Virus record (IMG/VR): IMGVR_UViG_3300042564_002035
Coordinates: 1 to 27,894 of that record
Reading direction: 5' to 3' (one strand)
Source of the DNA: a virus
Length of the DNA stretch: 27,894 bases
Part shown: one piece after another, positions 20,272 to 27,894 of the stretch
How the letters are laid out: each line of letters begins with the position of its first letter
How positions within the stretch are numbered: the first letter of the stretch is position 1
Notes under the pieces: model-generated
Seen by the model: only the letters and a program-made list of their open reading frames with translations
Database searches by the model: none
Told to the model about the DNA's origin: nothing
Made by a program: the position numbers and the translations under genes

Positions 20272-22271
20272 TTGATATAAAAGTACAAGGCAATGTCCAA
20301 GAAGCCGTTGGAAGTTTACGCTCACAATTAAAAGAGGCTCAAGCTGAAGTTGCGATTTTATCTGAAAAATTTGGAGTTACTTCCGATGAGGCTGCTAATG
20401 CTGCAATGAAAGCCGCTGAATTACGAGACCGTATCGGAGACGCAAGCGCTTTGACTGATGCGTTTAATCCTGACGCTAAATTTAAAGCTGTGACTTCCTC
20501 TTTGGCTGGAGTTGCATCCGGTTTTGGAGCTATTCAATCCTCAATGGCATTATTTGGAGAAGAGTCTGAGAATGTAGAGAAAACGCTTTTAAAAGTTCAA
20601 AGCGCAATGCAATTAACTCAATTCTTACAACAATCCGGTGAGAGCATTGACTCCTTTCAACAATTGGGTGCGGTTATTCAATCAACAACAGTTTATCAAA
20701 AATTAAATACTCTCGCAACGGCTGCTGCTGCGGCCGTTCAAAAATTATTCACCGGTGCGGTAAATACTACGGCCACTTCGTTCAATGCTTTAAAAACCGC
20801 AATTGTATCGACAGGGATTGGAGCTTTGGTTGTAGGTATTGGATATTTAATATCTAAAATGAATGAGAGCGCTGACGCGACGGAAAAATTAACCTTAGAA
20901 CAAGAGCAACTTAATAAGCAACTTGAAATCACTAAAAAATTAACAGACGATAATGCAAAGGCTATTGATTATGACACTCAGATAAAGTTAGCAAATGCTA
21001 AAAAACTTGGTGCATCGGATAAGGAGTTATTAAGAATACAATTAGACGGTTACGAGGCAAAAGGGAAAGCTAACGCAAAAGAGATTGAGGACATTCAAAG
21101 AACTCAAAGCAAAGCGGTAAATTTAACAAAAGAGCAAAATAAAAGAATACAGGAATTACGAGAGCAAAATCTTGATTTGCAAAGGAAAGGAAATGTCGAT
21201 ATTGCTAATTTGGACGCTGACTTAGCTGAAAAAGGTAGGCAAAATCAGAAAAAAAGTGAAGACGAAAAAGCAGCACAAAAAAAGACAGATGAGGAAAATC
21301 TTGCAGCTCAAAGAAAAAAAGACGCTGAGGCTTTAAATGCAGCATTACAAGCGCAAAAAGATGCTGAATTATTACAAAGACAGGAAATATTAAAAGCAAT
21401 CGGAGACGCTCAAGACAAACAAGCTGAGGCTAATATGACAGCAAGCGAGGTTGAGCAAAGAGTTGTTAAAGATAAATATTTTGGTTTAATTCAATTAGCA
21501 AAACAACAAAAACGATCTGAAGACGAAATCAATGTTTTAGAAGTTCAAAGATTAAAAGAACTCCAAGACATAAAGGATAAATATAGACTTGAAGACGACG
21601 AAAAAGCTGCGGCCAAATTAGAAAAAACTATAAGCGACGAAAGTCTTAGTTTTGAAAATAGACTTGCGGCGGTAGATGCAGAGCAAGCTATATTTCAAAA
21701 ACAACTTGACGATAAACTTATTACTGAGGAGCAATTTAATGATAAGGTAAAAACCTTATCGACTGCGAGACTTAATATTGACAAAGCTGAGGCAGCTGCA
21801 AAGCAAGCGTTATTTGCTAAGACTTCGGAAACCTTAAATAAAGGTGCTGACTTATTGGGTAAAAATACGGCAGCCGGAAAAGCAATGGCAGCGGCAGCGG
21901 CTTTAATAAATACCTATCAGGGTATTACGGCGGAACTTGCAACCAAGACCGTCACTCCTTTTGAAATTGGATTGAAAATTGCCAACGTTGCTATAATCGC
22001 AGCGACAGGATTTAAAGCGGTACAGGATATCGTATCAGTTCAAATTCCTGGCGGAGGTGGTGGCGGTGGAGGTAGCGCGCCAAGTGGTAGCGCTCCGAGT
22101 ATGACAGCTCCAAGTTTTAACACAGTTGGATCAAGTGCCACAAATCAAATCGCTCAAACTTTGGGAAGACAAAGTCAAGAGCCAATACGGAGTTATGTCG
22201 TAGCTTCGGACGTTAGTACGGCTCAGGCTCTCGATAGGTCAATTATTACAAATGCGTCAATCGGAGGATAA
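20253..22271 (+). CDS. Tail tape measure protein
   Basis: A 672-residue protein that sets tail length. It is mostly coiled coil: heptad-like Lys/Glu/Gln/Ala repeats at about 1-70 and 210-520, with a hydrophobic Ala/Gly-rich segment at about 180-205 (IVSTGIGALVVGIGYLI) and another near 550-600 (AAAAALINTYQGIT..., IANVAIIAATG). A run of nine Gly at about 602-610 separates the C-terminal PSFNTVGSSATNQIAQ and SYVVASDVSTAQALDRS, a conserved ending in Bacteroidetes tape measures. Its length would predict a rather short tail of roughly 100 nm using the usual 1.5 angstrom per residue. The gene is followed by a 335-base gap. Confidence 0.9.
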   Translation: MAIEKIIDIKVQGNVQEAVGSLRSQLKEAQAEVAILSEKFGVTSDEAANAAMKAAELRDRIGDASALTDAFNPDAKFKAVTSSLAGVASGFGAIQSSMALFGEESENVEKTLLKVQSAMQLTQFLQQSGESIDSFQQLGAVIQSTTVYQKLNTLATAAAAAVQKLFTGAVNTTATSFNALKTAIVSTGIGALVVGIGYLISKMNESADATEKLTLEQEQLNKQLEITKKLTDDNAKAIDYDTQIKLANAKKLGASDKELLRIQLDGYEAKGKANAKEIEDIQRTQSKAVNLTKEQNKRIQELREQNLDLQRKGNVDIANLDADLAEKGRQNQKKSEDEKAAQKKTDEENLAAQRKKDAEALNAALQAQKDAELLQRQEILKAIGDAQDKQAEANMTASEVEQRVVKDKYFGLIQLAKQQKRSEDEINVLEVQRLKELQDIKDKYRLEDDEKAAAKLEKTISDESLSFENRLAAVDAEQAIFQKQLDDKLITEEQFNDKVKTLSTARLNIDKAEAAAKQALFAKTSETLNKGADLLGKNTAAGKAMAAAAALINTYQGITAELATKTVTPFEIGLKIANVAIIAATGFKAVQDIVSVQIPGGGGGGGGSAPSGSAPSMTAPSFNTVGSSATNQIAQTLGRQSQEPIRSYVVASDVSTAQALDRSIITNASIGG

Positions 22272-22577
22272 ATAAAATCTATTATAAAAATATTTACAAT
22301 AGATAAAATCTTGAGCCGTGAGATATTGAATTTATTAGGATTTTGCGTTAAATTGAAAAACTTTAAAAAGTCAATACAATATACATAAAGTCCTTTTAAT
22401 TAAAATAAAAGCTTAAAAACCGCCTTAGAATTAATATTGATTTTCAATGTAAAAGTTGAAATAAAAAATAAATTTTAAGGTTATAGGTTGAAAATAGAGT
22501 TAAATATTTAAGGTTAAAACCTTAAAAATGAAAAAAAGTTATGTCATTAAATTAAAATTTAATGCAAAAAGTTTATA
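22272..22577. promoter_or_regulatory. Gene-free regulatory region with two operator-like dyads
   Basis: No convincing gene in this AT-rich stretch. Two near-palindromes of the same design (9-bp arms around AA) lie close together: TTTAAGGTT/AACCTTAAA at 22507-22526 and CATTAAATT/AATTTAATG at 22545-22564, centres 38 bp apart. Half of the first dyad also recurs at about 22474 (TTTTAAGGTTA). They precede late promoter copy D by 13 bases, as operators would. A 7-bp inverted repeat (22277-22283 with 22298-22304) follows the tape measure stop but has no T tract. A 16-codon ATG frame at 22528 is too short to credit. Confidence 0.4.
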
Positions 22578-22606
22578 ACAAAACACTAAAAAAAAGTTAT
22601 AGTAAT
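22578..22606 (+). promoter_or_regulatory. Late promoter candidate, copy D
   Basis: ACAAAAC (22578-22584), ACT, a run of A instead of T in the same place, GTTATA (22596-22601), GTAAT, then ATG at 22607. Identical spacing to the other copies. The A tract replacing a T tract suggests that DNA bending or stiffness, rather than base sequence, is read there. Confidence 0.55.
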
Positions 22607-23704
22607 ATGGAGACTTACAAAGTTTTATTTAACGAAGAGGAAAACGAGGGAGTTTATGCTGTCTCTTTGGTTTCCGATCCAGCGATAGGAGTTAATTTTA
22701 TAACACTATCAAAACAAAAAGAAATCAAACTTGCAACCGTAAACGAGGAGCAAAGGATTTTAATGGGTGCAATATTAATTCCAAACCAACCTATTTATAG
22801 AAATCAGGACGGCCACGAATATAATATCGTTTTCCCAAAAGAAACGATTAAACAAGTTCAACAAAATTTTGCATTAAAAGGGTATCAAAATAATTCAACT
22901 ATTGAACACTCGGGAGAGCAAATTCAAAACGTGACATTTGTTGAAAGTTGGATAAAAGAAAACGACGTTCACGATAAGTCGGTACATTACGGATTTAATG
23001 AAGAGATTGGAACTTGGTTTGGATTAATGAAAGTTAATAATGACGAGATTTGGAACGACTACGTTAAGACTGGTAAAGTCAAAGGATTTTCGATTGACGG
23101 AGTCTTTGATATGGAGAAAGTAAATTTAAAAACAGAGATTAATATGAATTTAGAGAGTATCGTTAACGCGATTAAAGACGGTTTCGCTTCGATAAAATTA
23201 TCGAACGAAGTTGAGCAAGTTGAAGTTGTTATTACAATGGCTACAATGATGCTAAAAGATGGTGTGACTATTTTAGAGGCTGAGTCTTTTGAGGCTGGGC
23301 AAGCGGTTTTTATCGTTGCTGAAAATGGTGACAAAGTTGCTGCTCCAATTGGAGAGCATGAACTTGAAGACGGAAGAGTTTTAGTAATCACCGAAGAGGG
23401 AATGATTGCTGAAATTAAAGACGCAATGGTTGAGGAAGTTGAAACTCCAGAGGCTGAGGTTGAGGTTGAAGTTGCAATGACAACAGAGGAAATGATAAAA
23501 GCTATCGTTACCAATATGAGCGTTGAAGTTTCAAAACAAATCGAGGCTATTAGAACAGAGTTAAGCGCTCAGATTGCTGAGGTTAAAACTACTCAAGTTG
23601 AGGTGAAAGCGTCAACAAAAGCTAAGCCGGAAGTTGCTCAAACTTCACCAAAAAATGTGAAACTAACTAGATCACAAAAAATATTAAATAACTTAAAAAA
23701 TTAA
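22607..23704 (+). CDS. Prohead protease (XkdF-like) fused to scaffold domain
   Basis: A 365-residue protein. I set the start at 22607 (METYKVLF), 15 codons inside the longest frame, because the late promoter motif ends exactly there and family members begin with this block. Residues 1-170 form an XkdF-type protease: VYAVSLVSDPAI, MGAILIPNQPIYR, IVFPKETI, STIEHSGE (His101) and KGFSIDGVF (Ser162), matching a His/Ser protease. Residues about 180-365 are Glu/Val/Ala-rich, helical and end in a basic LTRSQKILNNLKN: a scaffold for capsid assembly that the protease removes. The capsid gene follows 10 bases later. Confidence 0.82.
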   Translation: METYKVLFNEEENEGVYAVSLVSDPAIGVNFITLSKQKEIKLATVNEEQRILMGAILIPNQPIYRNQDGHEYNIVFPKETIKQVQQNFALKGYQNNSTIEHSGEQIQNVTFVESWIKENDVHDKSVHYGFNEEIGTWFGLMKVNNDEIWNDYVKTGKVKGFSIDGVFDMEKVNLKTEINMNLESIVNAIKDGFASIKLSNEVEQVEVVITMATMMLKDGVTILEAESFEAGQAVFIVAENGDKVAAPIGEHELEDGRVLVITEEGMIAEIKDAMVEEVETPEAEVEVEVAMTTEEMIKAIVTNMSVEVSKQIEAIRTELSAQIAEVKTTQVEVKASTKAKPEVAQTSPKNVKLTRSQKILNNLKN

Positions 23705-23714
23705 ATTTTAAAAA

Positions 23715-24614
23715 ATGGCTACAACTACAACTGTATCATCAAACTACAACGGAACTGCTGCCGGTATGATTATCGGTCAAGCGTTCAAAACTATTGACAC
23801 TATTGAAAAAAACGCGGTTACTATCGCTGAAAATGTAAACTTCAAATTGTCTTTAAGAAAAATCGCTTACACAGACGGGACAACTGCATACACTTGCGGA
23901 TTTGCACCAGCTGGGACTATCGTATTAAACGAAAACACTATCGAGCCTTTCAAATTCAAAAATGATTTTGACGTTTGTAAAGAAGATTTCAGACAGACTT
24001 GGTCTGACGGAATTATGGGCGCTGGAGCTGCTAACGGAACAGCACCAAGCGATATTATGGACGCAATCCAAGCGGAAGTTTTAGGAGCTATCGGTGAAAA
24101 ATTAGAAACTGATATGTGGCAATCGTCTACTAACTTTGACGGTTGGTTGACTTTATTCGCTGACGATGCAGACGTTAACAAGCCAACTGCTGACGCTGCG
24201 GTTACTGAGGCTAACGTATTGCCTAAATATTTGAAACCAGCTTTAAACGCTGTGCCAGTTGCTTTGAGAAATAAAGAGTTAATCGTTGCGGTTTCTCCGG
24301 ACGTTGCTCAGGCTTACGCTTTTTACTTATCTACTCAAGGTATCACTTACGGTATGGGTAACACTGACTTTCCATTAGCTTTTGGACGTCACACGTTAAC
24401 TGTATTGAACGGATTACCAAGTAACTCAGTAGTTATCTACGAGCGTAAAAACTTAGTTTTCGCTACAGGTTTAACAGCTGACTACAACCAAGTTGCACTT
24501 GTTGACGAAGACGAAATCGGTTTATTGACTGGTAAAGTTAGAGGAAAAGTGGTTTACGCTGTAGGTGTTGGATATTACAACGCTGAGGAAATCGTTTGGT
24601 TATCATTAGACTAA
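23715..24614 (+). CDS. Major capsid protein
   Basis: A 299-residue protein right after the protease/scaffold gene and before a terminator. It starts ATTTTVSSNYNGTAAGMIIG and contains FKNDFDVCKEDFRQTWSDG and DAIQAEVLGAIGEKLETDMW, the long-helix style of HK97-fold capsids, and ends with RGKVVYAVGVGYYNAEEIVW. Codons are noticeably biased to AAC, TTC, TAC and GCT compared with other genes here, as expected for the most highly translated gene. There is no obvious cleaved delta domain at the N-terminus, consistent with a separate scaffold. No promoter of its own is seen. Confidence 0.85.
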   Translation: MATTTTVSSNYNGTAAGMIIGQAFKTIDTIEKNAVTIAENVNFKLSLRKIAYTDGTTAYTCGFAPAGTIVLNENTIEPFKFKNDFDVCKEDFRQTWSDGIMGAGAANGTAPSDIMDAIQAEVLGAIGEKLETDMWQSSTNFDGWLTLFADDADVNKPTADAAVTEANVLPKYLKPALNAVPVALRNKELIVAVSPDVAQAYAFYLSTQGITYGMGNTDFPLAFGRHTLTVLNGLPSNSVVIYERKNLVFATGLTADYNQVALVDEDEIGLLTGKVRGKVVYAVGVGYYNAEEIVWLSLD

Positions 24615-24626
24615 TTAATTAACAAT

Positions 24627-24655
24627 AAAACCGCTCATTAACTTGGGCGGTTTTT
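24627..24655 (+). terminator. Rho-independent terminator after the capsid gene
   Basis: AAAACCGC (24627-24634) with GCGGTTTT (24647-24654), 12-base loop, ending in T tract. It would trim or reduce transcription into the tail tube gene, setting capsid mRNA levels. Confidence 0.8.
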
Positions 24656-24673
24656 AATAAAAAAAATATACAT

Positions 24674-25198
24674 ATGTCATGTCTTATTAGCAAGGGAAAA
24701 TTGCTTGGATGCAAGGATCAGCGTGGCGGTTATAAAAATTTATATTTCGCCAATTACGACGATTATGGTTTTGTTATAGCTGCTCACCAAGTTACAAGTT
24801 TGGGATCTTTGGACGAAGTTTTCAAATACGAAGTTAAAGCGACCACAAACACATTAACAGAAACCGGAACAAGCTCACAGGATAACGGAACATTTTTAAA
24901 CGCTCAATCGTTAGCGGTTACACTTCCAAAATTATCTGCTGACTTGCAAGGTCAAATTCAATTGATTTGTGCGTCTCGTCCTTACGTTTTCGTTGAGGAT
25001 TATAATGGAAATATTCTTTTAGTTGGTGCAGCCAACGGAACAATGTCAAACTGCACAAAAGTAACCGGAGGAGCTGGAGCGGATTTATCAGGTTTCACTT
25101 TGACAATTGCCGGAGAAGAGAGCAATTTAAGTCCATTTTTGGACTCAGCAACTAAAAGCGCATTAATGGCTTTGGTTAGCGACGTGGTTGTTTCCTAA
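24674..25198 (+). CDS. Major tail tube protein
   Basis: A 174-residue protein starting MSCLISKGKLLGCKDQRGGY followed by KNLYFANYDDYGFVI. The CLxxKGxxxxCKDxxGG start and the IYFxNYxD-like strand are a signature of tail tube proteins in Bacteroidetes siphophages. The rest is beta-rich (VFKYEVKATTNTLTETGTS, LQGQIQLICASRPYVFVED), as in tube subunits. It lies alone between two terminators, as befits a highly expressed gene. It has a short A-rich leader (AAAAAAAATATACAT) and no full late-promoter copy. Confidence 0.75.
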   Translation: MSCLISKGKLLGCKDQRGGYKNLYFANYDDYGFVIAAHQVTSLGSLDEVFKYEVKATTNTLTETGTSSQDNGTFLNAQSLAVTLPKLSADLQGQIQLICASRPYVFVEDYNGNILLVGAANGTMSNCTKVTGGAGADLSGFTLTIAGEESNLSPFLDSATKSALMALVSDVVVS

Positions 25199-25218
25199 TT
25201 TTCTTTCATAGTTTGTTT

Positions 25219-25247
25219 AAAAAAAAGTCACTTCGGTGGCTTTTTTT
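25219..25247 (+). terminator. Rho-independent terminator after the tail tube gene
   Basis: A hairpin closed by the stable C(TTCG)G tetraloop (loop 25232-25235), stem AAAAAAGTCAC with GTGGCTTTTTT including one G-T pair, then T tract to 25247. Late promoter copy C begins 4 bases later. Confidence 0.88.
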
Positions 25248-25250
25248 GTT

Positions 25251-25279
25251 ACAAAACGGTTTTTTTTAGTTATATTAAT
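25251..25279 (+). promoter_or_regulatory. Late promoter candidate, copy C
   Basis: ACAAAAC (25251-25257), GGT, seven T, A, GTTATA (25269-25274), TTAAT, then ATG at 25280. It stands immediately after a strong terminator, so a new transcript must start here, which is independent support for promoter function. Confidence 0.7.
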
Positions 25280-25588
25280 ATGTGGATATTTAATTTAACA
25301 GCGCCTTACCAATTTAAGTGCATTCCTCGTAATTTTAACGAGGGCGAATTGACGTTTTTTTTACGCGATGAGCTTAGAGATATTACTTATAATGTCGATT
25401 TTTTATCGGTATCTTATTCAAATAATATAATGACTTTGCAATTTGACGAGCCAATACTAAAAGAGGGGCAAAGTTTTGAGATTACAATCAATGAAGACGA
25501 CGTTTTAATATATAGAGGCAAGGCTTTTGCAACCGCACAAACCGACCTTGAGAATTTTGAACTCAACAAAGGAGTTTTAAAAGTATAA
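25280..25588 (+). CDS. Small virion-associated protein
   Basis: A 102-residue beta-rich protein: MWIFNLTAPYQFKCIPRNFN, FFLRDELRDITYNV, then EGQSFEITINEDDVLIYRGK and AFATAQT. The PRxxNEGxLxFxLRxE and EGQxFEIxIxxxDxxIYRGKAFAT pattern is common next to portal or tail genes in Bacteroidetes phages; its role in the virion is not known. No leader precedes its ATG if copy C is the promoter, so it may be translated from a leaderless mRNA. Confidence 0.65.
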   Translation: MWIFNLTAPYQFKCIPRNFNEGELTFFLRDELRDITYNVDFLSVSYSNNIMTLQFDEPILKEGQSFEITINEDDVLIYRGKAFATAQTDLENFELNKGVLKV

Positions 25589-25592
25589 ATTT

Positions 25593-27338
25593 ATGGAGAA
25601 ATTACAAATTATAAACCTATCAAACTACATTCGTCCCGAGATTAAAGAGGTGAGCGGTAAAAAATGGGTTTTGAACGGAGATAAAAATAGCTTTTATCAG
25701 GTTATTATTGACGCTTACAATGGATCACCAACCAACTCGGCGATAATTGACTCTTATAGTCAGTTTATTTATGGTAAAGGTTTAACCTCAGACGACAAAG
25801 CAAAAAAGCCAAGCGAATGGGCGGCGATTATGTCGTTAGTTTCAAAAAAAGATTTGCGTAAAATATGCAAGGATTTTGAAATGTTTGGAGAGGCTTCTAT
25901 TGAAGTAAAATATATCAATAATAAAATACAACGCTGTTTTCATATTGCTAAGCAAAGGATTGCTCCGGAGGTTGCAAATGAAGAGGGAGACATTACCGGA
26001 TATTATTATAGTTATGATTTCGCAAATGTAAATAAATACAAGCCTGAGCGCTTTGATGCTTTTGGTTTTGGTGACGGCTTAGGCGAACGCTCTGAAATTT
26101 ATATTTTTAGAGATTACCAGGTTGGGCAATTTTATTATTCAAATCCAAGTTACGTTTCCGGAATTTCGTGGGCGCGTATGGAGGAGGAAATAAGTAATTA
26201 TTCAATCAATCACATTCAAAAGGGATTGTCATTCGGTCATATTATAAATATGAACTGCGGAATACAGGAAAGCGCCGAGACAATTCAAGAAAATACTCGA
26301 CAAATTCGTAACCACTTAACCGGATCACAAAACGCCGGAGCTTTCTTTTTAAATTGGAACGATAACAAAGATAGCGAGATCACAATCTCGGCCTTAGAAG
26401 TATCGGACGCTCACCAGCAATATGCTTATTTAAGTACTGAGGCGAGACAACAACTTTGCACCTCTCACAAATTAACGTCTCCGATGTTAGTAGGTATAAA
26501 AGAGGCCAACGGTTTTAGCTCAAACGCTGAGGAGATTAAAGTTGGTTTTGCTGAGTTAATGATTAATGTAATTCGTCCAAAACAGGAAATAATTTTAGAC
26601 GGATTAATGGAGGTTTTCGCCGTTAACGGAATTACTTTGGACTTACAATTTGAAAGCCTTAGAAGTGAAGAGCCAATGATTGTAGAAACTCCAACGATTG
26701 TAGAAACTCCAACGGTTGCACTTACACAATTAGCAAGTCAACACGTTTGCTGCTCAAAAGACGACAACGGACTTTCAGAGGTTGCAGACGCTTTAATTGA
26801 AATGGGCGAAATTGTAAACGAGGACGAGTGGGTTGAAGTTGACGCAATACCGGTGACTCAAGACTTAGAGATTAACGAAATAACTTTGAACTTAGCTAAG
26901 TCATTTGCAAGTTTTCCAAATGTAACGAGCGAACAAGATACGGAGCTTTTTAAGATACGTTATTCTTACGAGGGTAGTTTGGGAGCGGAAAGGGAATTTT
27001 GTAGCAAAATGGTAAGCGCTGGGCGTACTTATCGCAAGGAAGACATAACAATTGCGGAGACGAAAGTTGTTAATCCAGGACTTGGGCCGGACGGAGCGGA
27101 TAATTATTCAATTTGGCTTTATAAAGGTGGCGTAAATTGTAACCATTTTTGGATGAGAAAAATATATTTGCGTAAAAATAACGAGAGAATAACAGTAAAC
27201 CAAGCTCGAAAAATGATTTTAGACTTAGATCCGGCAGACAGACCTCAAGCGCAATGGCAGCAAAATGAAATTGAGGTGGCACAAATTGCCTCTCCGAGTA
27301 ACAATTTTTGGTCATTAACTCCAAATTATAGACAATAA
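25593..27338 (+). CDS. Portal protein with C-terminal extension domain
   Basis: A 581-residue protein. Residues 1 to about 350 look like a portal: NSAIIDSYSQFIYGKGLT, CKDFEMFGEASIEVKYINN, GSQNAGAFFLNWND, and SPMLVGIKEANGFSSNAEEI (a typical portal crown/wing-like order). The portal ring is the DNA channel and terminase docking site. After a linker with a tandem repeat (363-374) and an acidic stretch, residues about 445-530 form a separate domain: FKIRYSYEGSLGAEREFCSK, VNPGLGPDGADNYSIWLYKG, CNHFWMRKIY (Cys516, His518). That domain recurs fused to portals in this phage group; its role is unknown. It overlaps the next gene by 1 base. Confidence 0.8.
   Translation: MEKLQIINLSNYIRPEIKEVSGKKWVLNGDKNSFYQVIIDAYNGSPTNSAIIDSYSQFIYGKGLTSDDKAKKPSEWAAIMSLVSKKDLRKICKDFEMFGEASIEVKYINNKIQRCFHIAKQRIAPEVANEEGDITGYYYSYDFANVNKYKPERFDAFGFGDGLGERSEIYIFRDYQVGQFYYSNPSYVSGISWARMEEEISNYSINHIQKGLSFGHIINMNCGIQESAETIQENTRQIRNHLTGSQNAGAFFLNWNDNKDSEITISALEVSDAHQQYAYLSTEARQQLCTSHKLTSPMLVGIKEANGFSSNAEEIKVGFAELMINVIRPKQEIILDGLMEVFAVNGITLDLQFESLRSEEPMIVETPTIVETPTVALTQLASQHVCCSKDDNGLSEVADALIEMGEIVNEDEWVEVDAIPVTQDLEINEITLNLAKSFASFPNVTSEQDTELFKIRYSYEGSLGAEREFCSKMVSAGRTYRKEDITIAETKVVNPGLGPDGADNYSIWLYKGGVNCNHFWMRKIYLRKNNERITVNQARKMILDLDPADRPQAQWQQNEIEVAQIASPSNNFWSLTPNYRQ
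26679..26714 (+). repeat. 18-bp tandem repeat inside the portal gene
   Basis: Two exact copies of ATTGTAGAAACTCCAACG (26679-26696 and 26697-26714) encode IVETPT twice, in the linker between the portal body and its C-terminal domain. The repeat is in frame, so linker length can change by slippage without breaking the gene. Confidence 0.9.
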
Positions 27339-27847
27339 TGGCAACGACAATACTTTTAAGAGAGAACGAACTTACTAAAAACACGCTTTTAGGTGGGAAT
27401 ATTGATATTGATTTATATATTCCTTGCATCGCAGACGCTCAAAGGATAAGACTTGAGGAGATTTTAGGGGAAACTCTTTATAATAAAATTTGCTTAGACT
27501 TTGAAAACGACGATTTGGAGGGAGATTATTTAACTCTTTACGAGGGATATATTGTACCTTTTATAATTGCAGCCGCAGCGGTTGAATATTTATTGATTGG
27601 AGCTTATAAAGTAAATAACAACGGAATTTTCAAAGCGCAACCGGATAACTCGGTGGCCGTAGATAAGACCGAAGTTGACTATCTCGTTAATAATATGAGA
27701 TTAAAGTCTGAAATGTACCAAGATCGGATGTTAAGGTGGTTGTATAAATTCAATTTGCCTGAGTACGTAAGTAGTTCGACAAACATAGTCAACCCAATGA
27801 GATCAAATTTAATTTGCGGAAAGTGGTGGCTCGATAAACCATATTAG
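27338..27847 (+). CDS. Head-tail adaptor / head completion protein (DUF6712-like)
   Basis: A 169-residue helical protein: TTILLRENELTKNTLLGGNI, DIDLYIPCIADAQRIRLEEI, LGETLYNKI, then YLTLYEGYIVPFIIAAAAVE and a C-terminal NPMRSNLICGKWWLDKPY. An N-terminal strand, helices with an IxxAQxxxLxxxLGxxLY motif, and a long hydrophobic helix are typical of adaptor (gp6-like) proteins that sit under the portal. Its place directly after the portal gene agrees. Confidence 0.7.
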   Translation: MATTILLRENELTKNTLLGGNIDIDLYIPCIADAQRIRLEEILGETLYNKICLDFENDDLEGDYLTLYEGYIVPFIIAAAAVEYLLIGAYKVNNNGIFKAQPDNSVAVDKTEVDYLVNNMRLKSEMYQDRMLRWLYKFNLPEYVSSSTNIVNPMRSNLICGKWWLDKPY

Positions 27848-27848
27848 A

Positions 27849-27894
27849 ATGAGGAAGACAGACAAAAGAACTGAGGTAAACATTAAGAAATTAA
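27849..27894 (+). CDS. Start of an unknown gene (3' end cut)
   Basis: ATG one base after the previous stop; 15 codons are visible (MRKTDKRTEVNIKKL), basic and hydrophilic. The frame is open to the window edge. Too short to classify. Confidence 0.4.
   Translation, partial: MRKTDKRTEVNIKKL

Noticed and set aside
22528-22578. 16-codon ATG frame behind AAAA
   Set aside because: Too short, overlaps an operator-like dyad, and no other sign of translation.
22562-22606. Upstream 15-codon extension of the protease gene
   Set aside because: It covers late promoter copy D, and the protease family starts at METYK; the real start is set at 22607.
23059-23514. Minus-strand frame of 151 codons, Ser/Thr/Ile/Val-rich
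   Set aside because: It is the mirror of the Glu/Val-rich scaffold coding region; the composition is an artefact of the opposite strand.
1-27894. CRISPR array, insertion sequence, diversity-generating retroelement, integrase or attachment site
   Set aside because: No regular spaced repeats, transposase, reverse transcriptase, recombinase or terminal duplication was found; the ends of the window share no overlap.

Overview
The window is a stretch of a tailed bacteriophage (or prophage) of a Bacteroidetes host, most likely a Flavobacterium relative. The evidence is: AT-rich DNA; genes packed head to tail on one strand with short overlaps; host-type promoters with the Bacteroidetes -7 box TAnnTTTG; A-rich leaders in place of Shine-Dalgarno sites; a Bacteroidetes-style VirE/BT4734-like primase domain; and a full siphophage-like gene set. 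No integrase, repressor, DNA polymerase or tRNA was seen. The window opens inside a tail-fibre gene and ends inside a small gene, so both ends are cut.

Layout. Positions 2-977: end of a receptor-binding or tail-tip gene and a companion gene. Positions 958-3201: lysis block (two small membrane proteins, GH24 lysozyme, a metallophosphoesterase, a probable unimolecular spanin), closed by a terminator. Positions 3396-5112: small early genes. Positions 5177-12373: replication and DNA-metabolism region (SSB-like protein, a 400-bp AT-rich intergenic region with iteron-like repeats, primase-helicase, SF2 helicase, DUF3310-like protein, many small cassettes, VRR-NUC-like nuclease). Positions 12430-13660: a small gene, an ECF-like sigma factor and two small genes. 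Positions 13678-15109: terminase. Positions 15148-22271: tail assembly chaperone with a probable -1 frameshift, connector and tail proteins, tape measure. Positions 22607-27894: protease/scaffold fusion, major capsid, tail tube, portal, head-tail adaptor.

Regulation. Two promoter classes can be read by eye. The first is host-like: an ATTAAAAA block upstream of a TAnnTTTG-like box, with four copies upstream of 3396, 5177, 6271 and 10184. The second is a 29-nt motif (ACAAAAY, exactly 10 nt containing a T or A tract, GTTATA, 5 nt) with invariant spacing at 12381, 15119, 22578 and 25251. The last three end directly at an ATG. Because the phage encodes a sigma-like protein at 12660, just downstream of the first copy, the second class is a good candidate for its late promoters, with autoactivation.

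The most unusual signal is in the leaders of three replication transcripts (SSB, primase-helicase, DUF3310 operon). Each can fold into an A-B-A'-B' pseudoknot whose last strand ends 15-17 nt before the start codon. The sequences are unrelated, but two of the three share nearly the same loop lengths. By analogy with the T4 gene 32 leader, this suggests autogenous translational control by the phage SSB. This is inference and needs covariation or probing data.
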